Below are positions 50,316-59,442 of a stretch of DNA of 64,000 nucleotides, one piece after another. Position 1 is the stretch's first letter. Each line of letters opens with the position of its first letter. Under the pieces are notes generated by a model. That model did not search any database. It was not told the origin of the DNA and was given only the letters and a program-made list of their open reading frames with translations. The stretch spans positions 53,336 through 117,335 of the forward strand of contig CACWXY010000008.1 of NCBI GenBank assembly GCA_902764915.1, written 5' to 3'. Both the position numbers and the translations under genes were made by a program. This stretch comes from an uncultured Eubacteriales bacterium (GTDB lineage: Bacteria > Bacillota > Clostridia > Christensenellales > Aristaeellaceae).

Positions 50316-51140
50316 CTACAGATAGCAGACGCTGACATACAGATCAATGGTCACTGTCTGCGGCGCGTCTTCCTCCAGCTGTTCCCGCATGTCCTCTGTC
50401 ATATCCTGATTCAGCGGGGTCATACGAACCATTGCCTTTGCCAGTTCCGGCGAAAGCGCCTGCTCATAGGACACACGCGTGGTATGCATATCACGGCAAT
50501 GCATGCGCAGATACGCTTCCACATCCCCGTCTTCGTACAGTGTCATGCCGCGCTTTTCACGGATTTCCCGCAGATACCGCCCGCCCGGATAGACCTTGAT
50601 CAGACAGCCGTCCGGCTTCAGAATCCGGTTGAACTCTCTGTAGCTGGCCGGTGTAAGAATATTCATGACCACATCCTGACTGTGATCTGCCAGCGGTATG
50701 TTCCGAAGATCAGCCACCAGCCACAGAGCCTGTGCCTCGCGCGCGGTGGCCAGTGCAATGGCCTGCGCGCTCAGGTCCATCCCAATGCCGACAGCGTCCG
50801 GACGGATTTCCAGGACCTTCTGCAGCCACCAGCCTTCCCCGCACCCGCAGTCCGTCAGGCGGATAGATCCGGAAGGGAGAGACTGCTGTATGCATTGAAG
50901 CACCGGCTGATACAGTCCACTGTCCAGCACAAGACCGCGGGCTGTGAACAGTCCCGTATCATATGCACCGTGCACGGGACGTGAAAGTACATTCAGATAT
51001 CCTTTTCGATTAACACTCAGTACATGGCCTTCCCCGCATCGCAGATTCTCCCTGTCGCGCTGTATGCCTGCCGCACACACAGGACATACAAGTCCTGTGC
51101 CCCGTGCCCAAACGGAAAAGAAATGGTCACGCTTTGTCAT
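50316..51140 (-). CDS. 23S rRNA guanine-N1 methyltransferase (RlmA type)
   Basis: Protein of 274 residues. A zinc-ribbon at the N-terminus ('LVCPVCAAGI', 'RCGEGHVLSVNRKGYL') is followed by a class-I SAM methyltransferase fold ('LTDCGCGEGWWLQ', 'GIGMDLSAQAIALA', 'VMNILTPASYREFNRILKPDG'). This arrangement is that of RlmA(I)/(II), which methylates G745 or G748 in helix 35 of 23S rRNA; in some Gram-positives it affects tylosin sensitivity. ATG 51140 has AGGAG 6 bases upstream. It lies 36 bases downstream of degV and 15 bases upstream of the phosphatase gene, all leftward. Confidence 0.9.
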   Translation of the reverse strand: MTKRDHFFSVWARGTGLVCPVCAAGIQRDRENLRCGEGHVLSVNRKGYLNVLSRPVHGAYDTGLFTARGLVLDSGLYQPVLQCIQQSLPSGSIRLTDCGCGEGWWLQKVLEIRPDAVGIGMDLSAQAIALATAREAQALWLVADLRNIPLADHSQDVVMNILTPASYREFNRILKPDGCLIKVYPGGRYLREIREKRGMTLYEDGDVEAYLRMHCRDMHTTRVSYEQALSPELAKAMVRMTPLNQDMTEDMREQLEEDAPQTVTIDLYVSVCYL

Positions 51141-51175
51141 AGCTTTCTCCTGACTTTCCGGGAAAGGGAAAAGCC

Positions 51176-52042
51176 TCATCGACCGGATGAGGCTGTTTCT
51201 CTTTCAATCCACGAAATTGACATAAGGCCGGGACCGACATGCGTGCCAATCACAGCTCCGACACCCATGGTGCTTACAGGCGGCAATGTCATTTTCTGAT
51301 TTTCAATATGCTCCTTGAGTTTTTCTGCCTCAGCAGGACAGTCACATCCGGCGATCAGAATCGGAATGTCTTCTCTGGGCGGATACTGCTTCAGCTTCTC
51401 CACATACCATGCATTCGCTTTATGCTTTCCGCGCACCAGTCCGGCCTGCAGGATCTCTCCGCCCTCAAACTTGAGCATCGGCTTAATGCTCAGCGCTGTT
51501 CCGACTTTGGCGACCAAAGGTGACAGACGTCCTCCCATAACCAGGTATTTCAGGTCATCTGCCATGCCAAAACACCGCTGGTGATTGCGCAGCCCCTCTA
51601 CATATTCAGCCAGTCCTGCAGCTGTGGGATACTGGCTGCGCTCCTGTGCGGCCATGCGCACCAGGAGTGCCTGACTGGAAATGGCAATCAGGGAATCCAC
51701 GATTTCCACACGCTCCGGAGTATCCAGCATGTCTCTTGCAATGCAGGCGGACTGATAGCATCCGGAAATCCGTGAAGACCCGGCAATATAGAGAATCTCC
51801 GTGTCTTTCTGTGACAGAATGTCCGTAAAAGCCTTATAGAATCCATCCGGCGGAATCTGGCTTGTCTTGGGCAGAACGTCTGACTGCCGAAGCCGCTGAA
51901 AGAACTCCTCGCGGCTTATATCAATCCCCTCGCGGTATTCCTCCGTCCCAAAGCGTATGGTCAGCGGAAGAAGCACCACTCCGATTTCTCTTGCTTCATA
52001 AGGTGTAAGATCCGACATGGAGTCGGTTACAATCTGTACCAT
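51176..52042 (-). CDS. DegV family fatty-acid-binding protein (FakB-like)
   Basis: Protein of 288 residues: 'IVTDSMSDLTPYEAREIGV' opening, 'LPKTSQIPPDGF', 'GSSRISGCYQSACIA' (the TSxxSGTY-like loop) and 'YLVMGGRLS' (the conserved GGR). DegV proteins hold a fatty acid for phosphorylation by FakA, which is encoded at 45536-47188 in the same window. The ATG at 52042 has GGAGG 5 bases upstream. It is leftward, with RlmA downstream and rsmF-like upstream. Confidence 0.93.
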   Translation of the reverse strand: MVQIVTDSMSDLTPYEAREIGVVLLPLTIRFGTEEYREGIDISREEFFQRLRQSDVLPKTSQIPPDGFYKAFTDILSQKDTEILYIAGSSRISGCYQSACIARDMLDTPERVEIVDSLIAISSQALLVRMAAQERSQYPTAAGLAEYVEGLRNHQRCFGMADDLKYLVMGGRLSPLVAKVGTALSIKPMLKFEGGEILQAGLVRGKHKANAWYVEKLKQYPPREDIPILIAGCDCPAEAEKLKEHIENQKMTLPPVSTMGVGAVIGTHVGPGLMSISWIERETASSGR

Positions 52043-52081
52043 GAATGCCTCCGTCCCATAATCCAAATCGTCGGGAAGATA

Positions 52082-53386
52082 TCACGTGCTGGTCAGTCTG
52101 TCAAGGTTTGCACGGCGAAGCCCTTTCGGATAATGGTTCTTTACTGTCCCGCCGCTGACCTTTCCCAGGCCCAGTACCAGTCCCTGCCATGTCACCAGCA
52201 CATAGCCTGCTTTGTCTGTCGCTTCATCAAACGTTTCACCGCGCAGAAAGGCCAGGGCGCTGTCTTCCTCTGCCGCAAGCCGCAGAAGAGACGGCGGCAT
52301 CCACGAAACCGCCCAGGCATGGTCCGGCAGCAGGCGGCCCGCCCGTACCGTACCCAGATGAATACCGGCACGCCATACTTTCATTCCGGCAAGCTCCGGA
52401 CATTCCGGCAGATAGAAGAGTGTGTCTCCCAGTGCATGGATTCCCAAATGCGGCAGCGCAGAAAATGCCTGGAGACAGTTCAGACTTTCCTTACCGACCC
52501 GGTCCTTCATCAGCGGCATCTCCGCCCGATGGCCTGTATCCGCTTTCACAAGCAGTGCACAGAACTGTCCCTCCCCGCGCATACGGTGCGGATAGCATGT
52601 CAGCATGCCTTCCGGTCCTCCCGGAAAAGGAGCCAGGGAGAATTCCGGGTGCCGCTTCAGGAAGTCCTTCACCTGTTCTTCATTCTCACGCCTGTGGTAG
52701 GTACAGGTTGAATATACCATACGCCCACCCGGAGAAAGCAGGCACGCGGCAGACTCCAGTATTTCCTTCTGCCGTACAGCACAGCCGTCAGCCATTTCCG
52801 GGCTCCAGCTGGCGACGGTTTCAGGATGCTTGCGGAACATGCCTTCCCCTGAACATGGCGCATCTACCAGGACCGCATCAAATGCTTCCGGGAAGCGCTG
52901 TGCCAGTGCATCCGTACGCATTGAGATACACAGCGCATTTGTTACTCCCATGCGTTCCAGGTTTCTCGAGAGAACCTGCGCACGCTTGGGAATGACCTCA
53001 TTACAGACCAGAAGGCCTTGCCCCTGCATCTGTGCAGCAAGCTGCGTACTCTTGCCTCCCGGTGCCGCACAAAGATCCAGAACCCTTTCTCCAGGCTGCG
53101 CCGACAGTACCGAAGCCGGAAGCATACTGGAGGGATCCTGAAGATAGAATGCGCCGGCCTCGTGCGGGACAGTATTCCCCAGACGGGATGCGATATCCAG
53201 TTCAAAGCCCTGTTCTGTCCATGGTACGCGGGGCCCTATATCCGGCAGGCATTCTCTGCGTATTGGTTTCATGGGGTTCATACGAATCCCGCGTACCGGC
53301 GGCTGTTCAAGCGCAGAAAAGAATGCTTCCGCTTCACTTCCCAGTTCCCGGTTCATGCGCTGCACAAACGCTTCCGGCCACATCAT
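52082..53386 (-). CDS. 16S rRNA cytosine-C5 methyltransferase (RsmF type)
   Basis: Protein of 434 residues. SAM-binding 'VLDLCAAPGGKSTQLAAQ', 'VLVDAPCSGEGMFRKHP' (Cys of motif IV) and 'MVYSTCTYHRRENEEQV' (catalytic Cys of motif VI), preceded by a short N-terminal part ('RGIRMNPMKP') and followed by a C-terminal PUA-like domain. These are the features of NOL1/NOP2/Sun methyltransferases of the RsmF/YebU group, which make m5C in 16S rRNA. The start overlaps the stop of the upstream membrane protein gene, so the two are coupled. Confidence 0.93.
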   Translation of the reverse strand: MMWPEAFVQRMNRELGSEAEAFFSALEQPPVRGIRMNPMKPIRRECLPDIGPRVPWTEQGFELDIASRLGNTVPHEAGAFYLQDPSSMLPASVLSAQPGERVLDLCAAPGGKSTQLAAQMQGQGLLVCNEVIPKRAQVLSRNLERMGVTNALCISMRTDALAQRFPEAFDAVLVDAPCSGEGMFRKHPETVASWSPEMADGCAVRQKEILESAACLLSPGGRMVYSTCTYHRRENEEQVKDFLKRHPEFSLAPFPGGPEGMLTCYPHRMRGEGQFCALLVKADTGHRAEMPLMKDRVGKESLNCLQAFSALPHLGIHALGDTLFYLPECPELAGMKVWRAGIHLGTVRAGRLLPDHAWAVSWMPPSLLRLAAEEDSALAFLRGETFDEATDKAGYVLVTWQGLVLGLGKVSGGTVKNHYPKGLRRANLDRLTST

Positions 53387-54072
53387 GCTTTTTTCTCCCG
53401 TCTTCGGCGAAGTCCCGTCATGGATGAGGATACTTTCGGCGGCTGATACTGCGGCGGTATATAAGGCGCATGAAAAGCTTCCCCCCGCATCTGTGTCTGT
53501 CGCGGCGCACGATAGCGCAGCTGTGGACCGTCTTCCTCTGTATCCGCAAGGATGTTCGGCAGACGGAAAGATCGACGGTGTGCGCGTCTGCTGCGCGGAC
53601 GTGCAGGTTCCTCGTAGAATGCATCATCCAGCATCTCCGGATCATCCTCGGACGCTTTGGCTTCATAGTTATAGACAATATCTGTCGGAGAAGGTGCATA
53701 TGTCAGCTGATCCGGTGTATATACCGTTGCTCCCTCCGGCGGATGATAGACATCATCTTCCGGAGGTACATATGACTGGCTGACTTCCATGACACGCTGG
53801 ATGGGCGCCGCCTCCTCGTGCCTTCTTCCGCTGCGCAGCCGCCGGAAGAAGCTCTTCCATACCTCGAAGGGCCGCCAGCGAAACCAGTATACGGCATTAT
53901 CCGCCAGAAGTCCGAAAAGAAGCAGAGCCAGCAGGATCACGCCCCAGGACCGGGAAAGCAGAGAAAGCACGCCGGTCCATTCTCCCTCGCTCACGAACAG
54001 ATATACTTCCGCTGCCAGGTTCTTGACCCAGCCCAGAAAAATCTGATACAGATCTGATGCCAGCGCAATCAT
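53383..54072 (-). CDS. Uncharacterised membrane protein with Pro/Tyr-rich tail
   Basis: Protein of 229 residues, no family recognised. One or two hydrophobic segments near the N-terminus ('GVILLALLLFGLLADNAVYWF', about residues 44-65) are followed by a basic stretch and a long, probably disordered tail with acidic and Pro/Tyr-rich parts ('SYVPPEDDVYHPPEG'). The tail end is basic ('GLRRRREKKA'). It overlaps rsmF by 4 bases; cdaR ends upstream beyond a hairpin. A tail rich in Tyr and Arg could be a site for protein or RNA contacts, but I cannot assign a role. Confidence 0.7.
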   Translation of the reverse strand: MIALASDLYQIFLGWVKNLAAEVYLFVSEGEWTGVLSLLSRSWGVILLALLLFGLLADNAVYWFRWRPFEVWKSFFRRLRSGRRHEEAAPIQRVMEVSQSYVPPEDDVYHPPEGATVYTPDQLTYAPSPTDIVYNYEAKASEDDPEMLDDAFYEEPARPRSRRAHRRSFRLPNILADTEEDGPQLRYRAPRQTQMRGEAFHAPYIPPQYQPPKVSSSMTGLRRRREKKA

Positions 54073-54105
54073 ACAGCTCCCCTTTCTATGAAACTCCAGA
54101 TAATG

Positions 54106-54141
54106 AAAGAAGTGGCTTATGGAACTGCGCCACTTCTTTCA
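54106..54141 (-). terminator. Hairpin between cdaR and the membrane-protein gene
   Basis: GAAAGAAGTGGC pairs with GCCACTTCTTTC (12 bp) across a 12-base loop, followed by a T-rich arm. A probable terminator for the cdaA-cdaR transcript. Confidence 0.7.
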
Positions 54142-54158
54142 CCCATCTTCTATATCGT

Positions 54159-55478
54159 CTATTTATGCTTCAGTTTAACGGTAACATTCGCGGGGTCTAT
54201 CTGTACATCATAGTCCACACCATCACTGTCGCTGACCTCGCACAGGATAGGAATCTCATGCTCGCCTTCCTCCAGACCCGCCAGATTGACGGACAGGGTA
54301 ATGCGGGCAGACCGCAGTGAATCCAGCCAGTTCACCGGACCTTCCAGCGTTACATTGGCATAGCGCGAGGAGAGTGACGCATTGTAATTGGCAGGCGTGT
54401 TGATCATATTCAGACGCACATCATTGAATGTACGGGTTCCGATCTTTTCTCCAATCTCTACCGCCACCGTAACGGTTTCCTCACTGAGATATACCAGGGA
54501 GGAGGGACGGCGCAGCCGAAGGATCTGTGTAAAGGACTCGTTCAGGTCTGTCACATCGATGCGCGCATCCGTGAAAACCTGTTCAAATTCCTGCAGTGCA
54601 TCGGCATGCCCTGCTGCAATGACCTGTTCAGGGGAAATGGTGACTTTCTTGATTTCATATCCGTAAGCCGGCGTGCCTGTGACAAGCCCGATATCGGAAA
54701 AAGACAGTTCCTTTTCAGGATACAGTGTCTGTTCCACAATAACGGAGTCCAGAAGCACCGATTCGCTTGTGACTTCCAGAAGACTGCTCTCTACTTCTTC
54801 ACCCTGGCTGTTGAGCAGTGTAAAGGGAACTGCGGTAAGCACCGTTCCCTCTTCACCGGAAAGAAGGGAAAGATCCAGACTGGCCCGCGCTCTGACGATG
54901 GACTGTACCAATGACAGCGGGCCGCTGACAGCAATCATGGGCGGATCCAGTGTGGCAGCCGTCGTATACCATCCATCTGCCAGTTTTCCATTCATTTCCA
55001 GCATCACGGGAATGCGGTAACGTGTTATATATTCCTCCACATTCACTGTCACTGACGCGGGAGTCACCTCCACAACAGAGCCATAATTCGTGGAATTGGT
55101 CCACAGTATACGCGCTTCCTGCTCCCCGGCTGAACGAATGCGGCTCAGATCAATGCGCAGGTTGTAATTGGAAGCGCTTGCATTCTGATACTGCGTCTGC
55201 GGAACGGCCGCACGCACCGTCACATCCTGAAGCTGGTTTTCCAGTGAGGACGTGACTATATAGCCGTTTCTTTTAATCGTATCAGCGCCGGATATCGTAA
55301 CCGTAGCACCGCTCATGGTTTTGTCCCGTGTCAGTGTCGGATCCTGCGAAATCACATAAGCCCATACAAAGACAGCCAGAAGAACAGAGAAAATCTTATA
55401 TCCAATATTATGCGTTACCCAGCGCTTCATAAACGAGGACACCGCATGGAGGCGGGTATCATTCTTTCTTTCGCTCAT
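54159..55478 (-). CDS. cdaR: YbbR-domain regulator of diadenylate cyclase (CdaR)
   Basis: Protein of 439 residues. A single N-terminal membrane anchor ('IGYKIFSVLLAVFVWAYVIS', about residues 24-43) precedes repeated extracytoplasmic YbbR domains of about 80-90 residues, seen as recurring 'VTVNVEEY' / 'VTVAVEIGEK' / 'VTLEGPVNWL'-type strands. CdaR binds and modulates CdaA at the membrane. The gene start overlaps the cdaA stop by 4 bases, typical of the cdaA-cdaR pair. The glmM gene that usually follows is not present downstream. Confidence 0.93.
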   Translation of the reverse strand: MSERKNDTRLHAVSSFMKRWVTHNIGYKIFSVLLAVFVWAYVISQDPTLTRDKTMSGATVTISGADTIKRNGYIVTSSLENQLQDVTVRAAVPQTQYQNASASNYNLRIDLSRIRSAGEQEARILWTNSTNYGSVVEVTPASVTVNVEEYITRYRIPVMLEMNGKLADGWYTTAATLDPPMIAVSGPLSLVQSIVRARASLDLSLLSGEEGTVLTAVPFTLLNSQGEEVESSLLEVTSESVLLDSVIVEQTLYPEKELSFSDIGLVTGTPAYGYEIKKVTISPEQVIAAGHADALQEFEQVFTDARIDVTDLNESFTQILRLRRPSSLVYLSEETVTVAVEIGEKIGTRTFNDVRLNMINTPANYNASLSSRYANVTLEGPVNWLDSLRSARITLSVNLAGLEEGEHEIPILCEVSDSDGVDYDVQIDPANVTVKLKHK

Positions 55479-56332
55479 GCTCTGACTGCCCCCTTCCCCC
55501 GAAACCGCTGAATAAGGGACGAGAGAGAAAAGCGATCTTTCTTCAGATACATTTCACTGAGAATGTCCCTGAGCTTCTTTTCATCCAGATTACGTGTAAT
55601 CTCGCCGGCTTTCGTCATGGAAATCACACCGGTCTCTTCCGATACCACCAGTGTTATCGCATCTGTTGTTTCGCTGACGCCCAGAGCCGCACGGTGCCGA
55701 GTACCGAGTTCACGATTGACATCACGGTTCTCCGTCAGGTTCAGAATACAGGCACCGGCAATGACACGCTGCCCACGTACAATCACAGCACCATCATGCA
55801 GCGGGGTATTCGGTTCAAATATATTCTCCAGAAGCGGTGCAGAGATTCTTCCATCAATCCGGGTTCCCGTCTCAATCAGATCCTGCAGCCCTGTCTTCTG
55901 TTCAAACACGATCAGGGCACCGACTCTGCGACGGCTCAGATCCAGAAGTGTCTGTATCACTTCCCGGATGATCCGCTCATTGTCTTCATCCTGCACATGC
56001 GTTCCGCTGTCCAGCATGGCACCGCGGCCCACCTGCTCCAGAGCATGCCGCAGTTCCGGCTGAAAGAGAATAAACAGCACAATCACACCATATTGCATCA
56101 TGCTGGAAAGTATCCAGTTCAGTGCTGTCATGCCCAGCAGCTGGCTCACAGCCCCTGCCAGAACAAGGACGACCAGTCCCTTGAGAACGGCACTGCCGCG
56201 TGTATGGCGAACCAGCATCAGAATCTCATAAAGAATGACAGCAACAATCAGAATATCAAGAACATCCGTAAATCCCGTACGGTGCAGCACGTTCCATATT
56301 GCATTCTGCCATGTCTGAAGATTAAAACTCAA
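55475..56332 (-). CDS. cdaA: Diadenylate cyclase CdaA
   Basis: Protein of 285 residues. Three membrane segments at the N-terminus ('VLDILIVAVILYEILML', 'VLKGLVVLVLAGAVSQLLGM', and 'YGVIVLFILFQPEL') are followed by a DAC domain with 'NTPLHDGAVIV' (DGA catalytic motif) and 'GTRHRAALGVSE' (RHR motif). It joins two ATP to make c-di-AMP, which governs potassium and osmotic balance. The start codon is TTG at 56332 with AGGAG 6 bases ahead. First gene of the cdaA-cdaR operon. Confidence 0.96.
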   Translation of the reverse strand: MSFNLQTWQNAIWNVLHRTGFTDVLDILIVAVILYEILMLVRHTRGSAVLKGLVVLVLAGAVSQLLGMTALNWILSSMMQYGVIVLFILFQPELRHALEQVGRGAMLDSGTHVQDEDNERIIREVIQTLLDLSRRRVGALIVFEQKTGLQDLIETGTRIDGRISAPLLENIFEPNTPLHDGAVIVRGQRVIAGACILNLTENRDVNRELGTRHRAALGVSETTDAITLVVSEETGVISMTKAGEITRNLDEKKLRDILSEMYLKKDRFSLSSLIQRFRGKGAVRA

Positions 56333-56446
56333 GGCGTGCTCCTCCCTTTCACAGGATTGTCAATTGCCTGTAAAGTATACAACAATCCAGCGGTAAATAA
56401 CAGGATTTTTTTGCGAGTTTCAGAAATCTTTTTTACAGTGTTTTCC

Positions 56447-56474
56447 AGAAAAAAACCGGCTGCAATCAGCCGGA
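56447..56474 (-). terminator. Terminator of the purine operon
   Basis: On the minus strand CCGGCTG and CAGCCGG form a 7-bp stem with a 4-base loop followed by eight T residues, 10 bases past the purB stop. Confidence 0.9.
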
Positions 56475-56483
56475 AAAAGAAGA

Positions 56484-57917
56484 TTACACTGTCAGTACCT
56501 GATTCTCATGAAGCCATTCCGGATGCCTGCCCAGGTATGGCCGAATGATGTCTTCCACAAACGCTTTTGTCTGTTCACTGCTGCGTCCGCAATAGCGCTC
56601 CGGCTGCAGAATTGCTTCCACCGCCTGCCGATTGAGACCGAAGTCCGGATCCGCGCATACACGGTCAATCAGGTCATTTTCCCCGCCGTTTTCCTTGACA
56701 TTGCGCGCCGCAGCCTGGGAATGAACCCGCAGTTTTTCGTGCAGCTCCTGTCTGTTTCCGCCTTTCTCAACGGCGTCCATCATGATGTTTTCCGTAGCCA
56801 TGAACGGCAGTTCCCGCATGACACGCTGACGGATGACCTTTTCATAGACAACCATGCCGTCACATACATTGATCATGATTCCCAGGATCGCATCCACAGC
56901 TAGGAATCCTTCTGCCACAGACAGACGCTTATTGGCGGAATCATCCAGCGTACGCTCGAAGAACTGCGTTGCCGATGTAAAGGATGCATTCAGTACGTCC
57001 GTCATTACAAAACGTGAAAGTGCATCAATACGTTCGCAGCGCATGGGATTGCGCTTGTAGGGCATGGCTGAAGAGCCGATCTGTTTCTTTTCAAAGGGCT
57101 CTTCCATTTCCTTGAAGCTGGCTAGAAGCCGCATATCATAGGCGAACTTGGAACAGGACTGCGCGATCCCGGAAAGAACAGACAGGACCTGATAATCCAC
57201 CTTGCGGGAATAGGTCTGTCCGGATACCGGCACTACGCGCGAAAGTCCGAAGGCACGTGCAATTTCCTCTTCCACCGCGCATACCTTCTGTGCATCCCCA
57301 TGGAAAAGTTCCATGAAGCTTGCCTGGGTACCGGTAGTACCCTTGGACCCCAGCAGCGCCAGTGTCTCCAGCCGGTGATCCAGTTCCAGCGCATCCATAT
57401 ACAGTTCATTGAGCCAAAGCGTGGCGCGCTTGCCCACAGTCGTAAGCTGCGCCGGCTGCAGATGTGTATAGGCAAGGCACGGCATATCTTTATACTTCAT
57501 TGCAAAATCAGCCAGAAGCCCCATCACCGTGTACAGTTTCTTCTGCAGGAGTTCCAGAGCGTCCCGCATGATCAGTATATCGGTATTGTCTCCCACATAG
57601 CAGGAGGTAGCACCCAGATGAATGATACCGGCAGCCTTCGGGCACTGAAGGCCATAGGCATAGACATGACTCATCACATCATGTCTGACTTCACGCTCCC
57701 GCTTCTGCGCATCCTCATAATTGATGTCATCCCGGTGCGCTTCCATCTCTGCGATCTGCTCATCGGAAATATCCAGGCCCTGATGCTGCTCCGCCCGTGC
57801 CAGTGCGATCCAGAGCGCCCGCCAGGTACGGAATTTCTTATCCTCGGAAAACAGATACTGCATTTCCCGGCTTGCATAACGTGTAGAAAAAGGACTGACG
57901 TACTGATCGTGTGCCAT
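56484..57917 (-). CDS. purB: Adenylosuccinate lyase
   Basis: Protein of 477 residues. Fumarase/aspartase superfamily motifs: 'HLGATSCYVGDN', 'TVGKRATLWLNEL', 'KGTTGTQASFMEL' and the signature 'GSSAMPYKRNPMRCE' (mobile catalytic loop). It cleaves SAICAR to AICAR and adenylosuccinate to AMP. The longer PurB form is common in Clostridia. AGGAGG precedes the ATG at 57917. It is the last gene of the purE-purC-purO-purB operon. Confidence 0.97.
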   Translation of the reverse strand: MAHDQYVSPFSTRYASREMQYLFSEDKKFRTWRALWIALARAEQHQGLDISDEQIAEMEAHRDDINYEDAQKREREVRHDVMSHVYAYGLQCPKAAGIIHLGATSCYVGDNTDILIMRDALELLQKKLYTVMGLLADFAMKYKDMPCLAYTHLQPAQLTTVGKRATLWLNELYMDALELDHRLETLALLGSKGTTGTQASFMELFHGDAQKVCAVEEEIARAFGLSRVVPVSGQTYSRKVDYQVLSVLSGIAQSCSKFAYDMRLLASFKEMEEPFEKKQIGSSAMPYKRNPMRCERIDALSRFVMTDVLNASFTSATQFFERTLDDSANKRLSVAEGFLAVDAILGIMINVCDGMVVYEKVIRQRVMRELPFMATENIMMDAVEKGGNRQELHEKLRVHSQAAARNVKENGGENDLIDRVCADPDFGLNRQAVEAILQPERYCGRSSEQTKAFVEDIIRPYLGRHPEWLHENQVLTV

Positions 57918-57938
57918 ATGACCTCCTGTTTCTGGAAA

Positions 57939-57960
57939 GGCCCCGAGCGTACTCGGGGCC
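57939..57960 (-). other. Intercistronic hairpin between purO and purB
   Basis: GGCCCCGAG and CTCGGGGCC form a strong 9-bp stem with a 4-base loop, followed only by TTT. It lies 11 bases past the purO stop and 22 bases before purB; probably a processing or attenuating element rather than a full terminator. Confidence 0.65.
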
Positions 57961-57971
57961 GGATATCATGC

Positions 57972-58685
57972 TTACTGATACTTATTGATCACGCGTGTTT
58001 CCCATTCTCCCTCACTGGTAAAGCGGAACGTCAGAAGGGAAATCTTGTTGTCCATATTCAGATGATTCCAGACATTCTCTGTAAACGCATCCAGGCTTCC
58101 TTCCACTGTCACGCGTTCCGGTTCTCCCCCGAAACTGGGAAGCGGAGAACCGTCTCCGGCATAAGTGTGAAGGAAAAAGCCTTCCCCGCATCTGGCATTC
58201 TCTGTCTCAAAGAACTGCCGCTGTATCACACTGTCGTCCCCGTCCAGAGACTTGAGGATCGAAAAGCGAAAAAGAGGCTTTCCCTTTCCGCTTTCCAGAA
58301 GAAGCGAAATCCGAGGGGTATAGTTCGGTGCATCCGGTTCAAATACACGGGTGCGCAGCGCGTCTTCCCAGCATTTACCCTCCCGAAGAAAATCATAGAT
58401 CGTATCCGTCTGATCCCCGTTGGTAACGATCACGCGTCCGTCAGGCAGCCGCCTTGCCGGCGCATAGATAATCAGGCTTGGGTCTTCCATGCGGCTTTCA
58501 TCAAAAGCACGCGTCTCCAGCGTATCACTGTCGCGCCAGGCAAAGATCCGATTCCGGCTGTTGGCAGAACGGCCCATAATGAAATAGGCACAGAGAGTCT
58601 CTCCCTTTTCATTGCGGCCTGCCACAATGCCCCGGCCGGGGTATGCGTTTCCTGCAAGCAGTTCTTCAAGCTTTCGAATTTGCAT
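57972..58685 (-). CDS. purO: IMP cyclohydrolase, PurO type
   Basis: Protein of 237 residues of the PurO-like IMP cyclohydrolase family (IMP_cyclohyd): 'GRGIVAGRNEKGETLCAYFIMGRSANSRNR' spans the conserved N-terminal Arg/Asn residues, with 'LPDGRVIVTNGDQTDTIYDF' and 'PNYTPRISLLLE' further on. It closes FAICAR to IMP, the final step of purine synthesis, normally done by the second half of PurH in bacteria. The PurO form is typical of archaea and found in some Clostridia. It lies between purC and purB. A separate formyltransferase is needed and is not in the window. Confidence 0.9.
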   Translation of the reverse strand: MQIRKLEELLAGNAYPGRGIVAGRNEKGETLCAYFIMGRSANSRNRIFAWRDSDTLETRAFDESRMEDPSLIIYAPARRLPDGRVIVTNGDQTDTIYDFLREGKCWEDALRTRVFEPDAPNYTPRISLLLESGKGKPLFRFSILKSLDGDDSVIQRQFFETENARCGEGFFLHTYAGDGSPLPSFGGEPERVTVEGSLDAFTENVWNHLNMDNKISLLTFRFTSEGEWETRVINKYQ

Positions 58686-58697
58686 GTGTATCCTTTC

Positions 58698-59408
58698 TCA
58701 GTCCAGCTGCAGCCGATGGGCCATCTCTTCGTAAGCTTCCTCAACGCCACCCATATCGCGGCGGAAGCGGTCCTTGTCCAGTTTCTCATGGGTTGTGCTG
58801 TCCCAGAAGCGGCATGTATCGGGACTGATCTCATCGGCCAGCACCACGGTTCCATCAGCCGTTGTGCCAAACTCAATCTTGAAGTCAATCAGATCCACGT
58901 TCAGTTTTTTGAAATAGGCCAGAAGCAGCTTATTGATCTTCAGCGCATACTTCGCAATGGTCTGCATGGTCAGATCGTCTGCCCAGCCCATCGCGGCAAT
59001 ATGATATTCGTTCACCATGGGATCATCCAGTGCATCGCACTTATAGCAGTATTCAATGACCGGCTTACGCATGGGAGTGCCTTCCGGCAGGCCAAGACGC
59101 TTGGACAAAGAACCGGCCGCCACATTGCGAACAATCACTTCCAGAGGAACAATTTCCACCTTCTTGACAACCGTGTCAGTGCCGCTGATTTCCTCGACAA
59201 AGTGCGTCGGAATACCATTCTTTTCCAGCATCTTCATCAGATGATTGGACATCTGATTATTAATGACGCCCTTGCCTGCAATCGTTCCGCGCTTTTTCCC
59301 GTTAAGAGCCGTTGCATCATCCTTGTAAGAGACAATGACAAGGTTCGGATCATCCGTTGCAAAGACTTTCTTGGCTTTTCCTTCATAGAGCTGTTCCAGT
59401 TTTTTCAT
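58698..59408 (-). CDS. purC: SAICAR synthetase
   Basis: Protein of 236 residues, standard length. '[15 protein letters not shown]' (ATP site start), '[13 protein letters not shown]', '[18 protein letters not shown]' and 'LIDFKIEFG' plus '[14 protein letters not shown]' match PurC. It ligates aspartate to CAIR. Between its ribosome site AAAGGAG (near 59440) and the ATG is a small hairpin that shortens the effective spacing. The gene follows purE by 34 bases. Confidence 0.96.
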   Translation of the reverse strand: MKKLEQLYEGKAKKVFATDDPNLVIVSYKDDATALNGKKRGTIAGKGVINNQMSNHLMKMLEKNGIPTHFVEEISGTDTVVKKVEIVPLEVIVRNVAAGSLSKRLGLPEGTPMRKPVIEYCYKCDALDDPMVNEYHIAAMGWADDLTMQTIAKYALKINKLLLAYFKKLNVDLIDFKIEFGTTADGTVVLADEISPDTCRFWDSTTHEKLDKDRFRRDMGGVEEAYEEMAHRLQLD

Positions 59409-59418
59409 GTTCGTGTTT

Positions 59419-59434
59419 CACCGCAAGAGCGGTG
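59419..59434 (-). promoter_or_regulatory. Hairpin between the purC ribosome-binding site and start codon
   Basis: CACCGC and GCGGTG form a 6-bp stem with loop TCTT. The AAAGGAG lies just before it and the ATG 10 bases after it, so folding brings the ribosome site to normal distance. Without it the spacing would be 26 bases. Confidence 0.55.
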
Positions 59435-59442
59435 CTCCTTTC

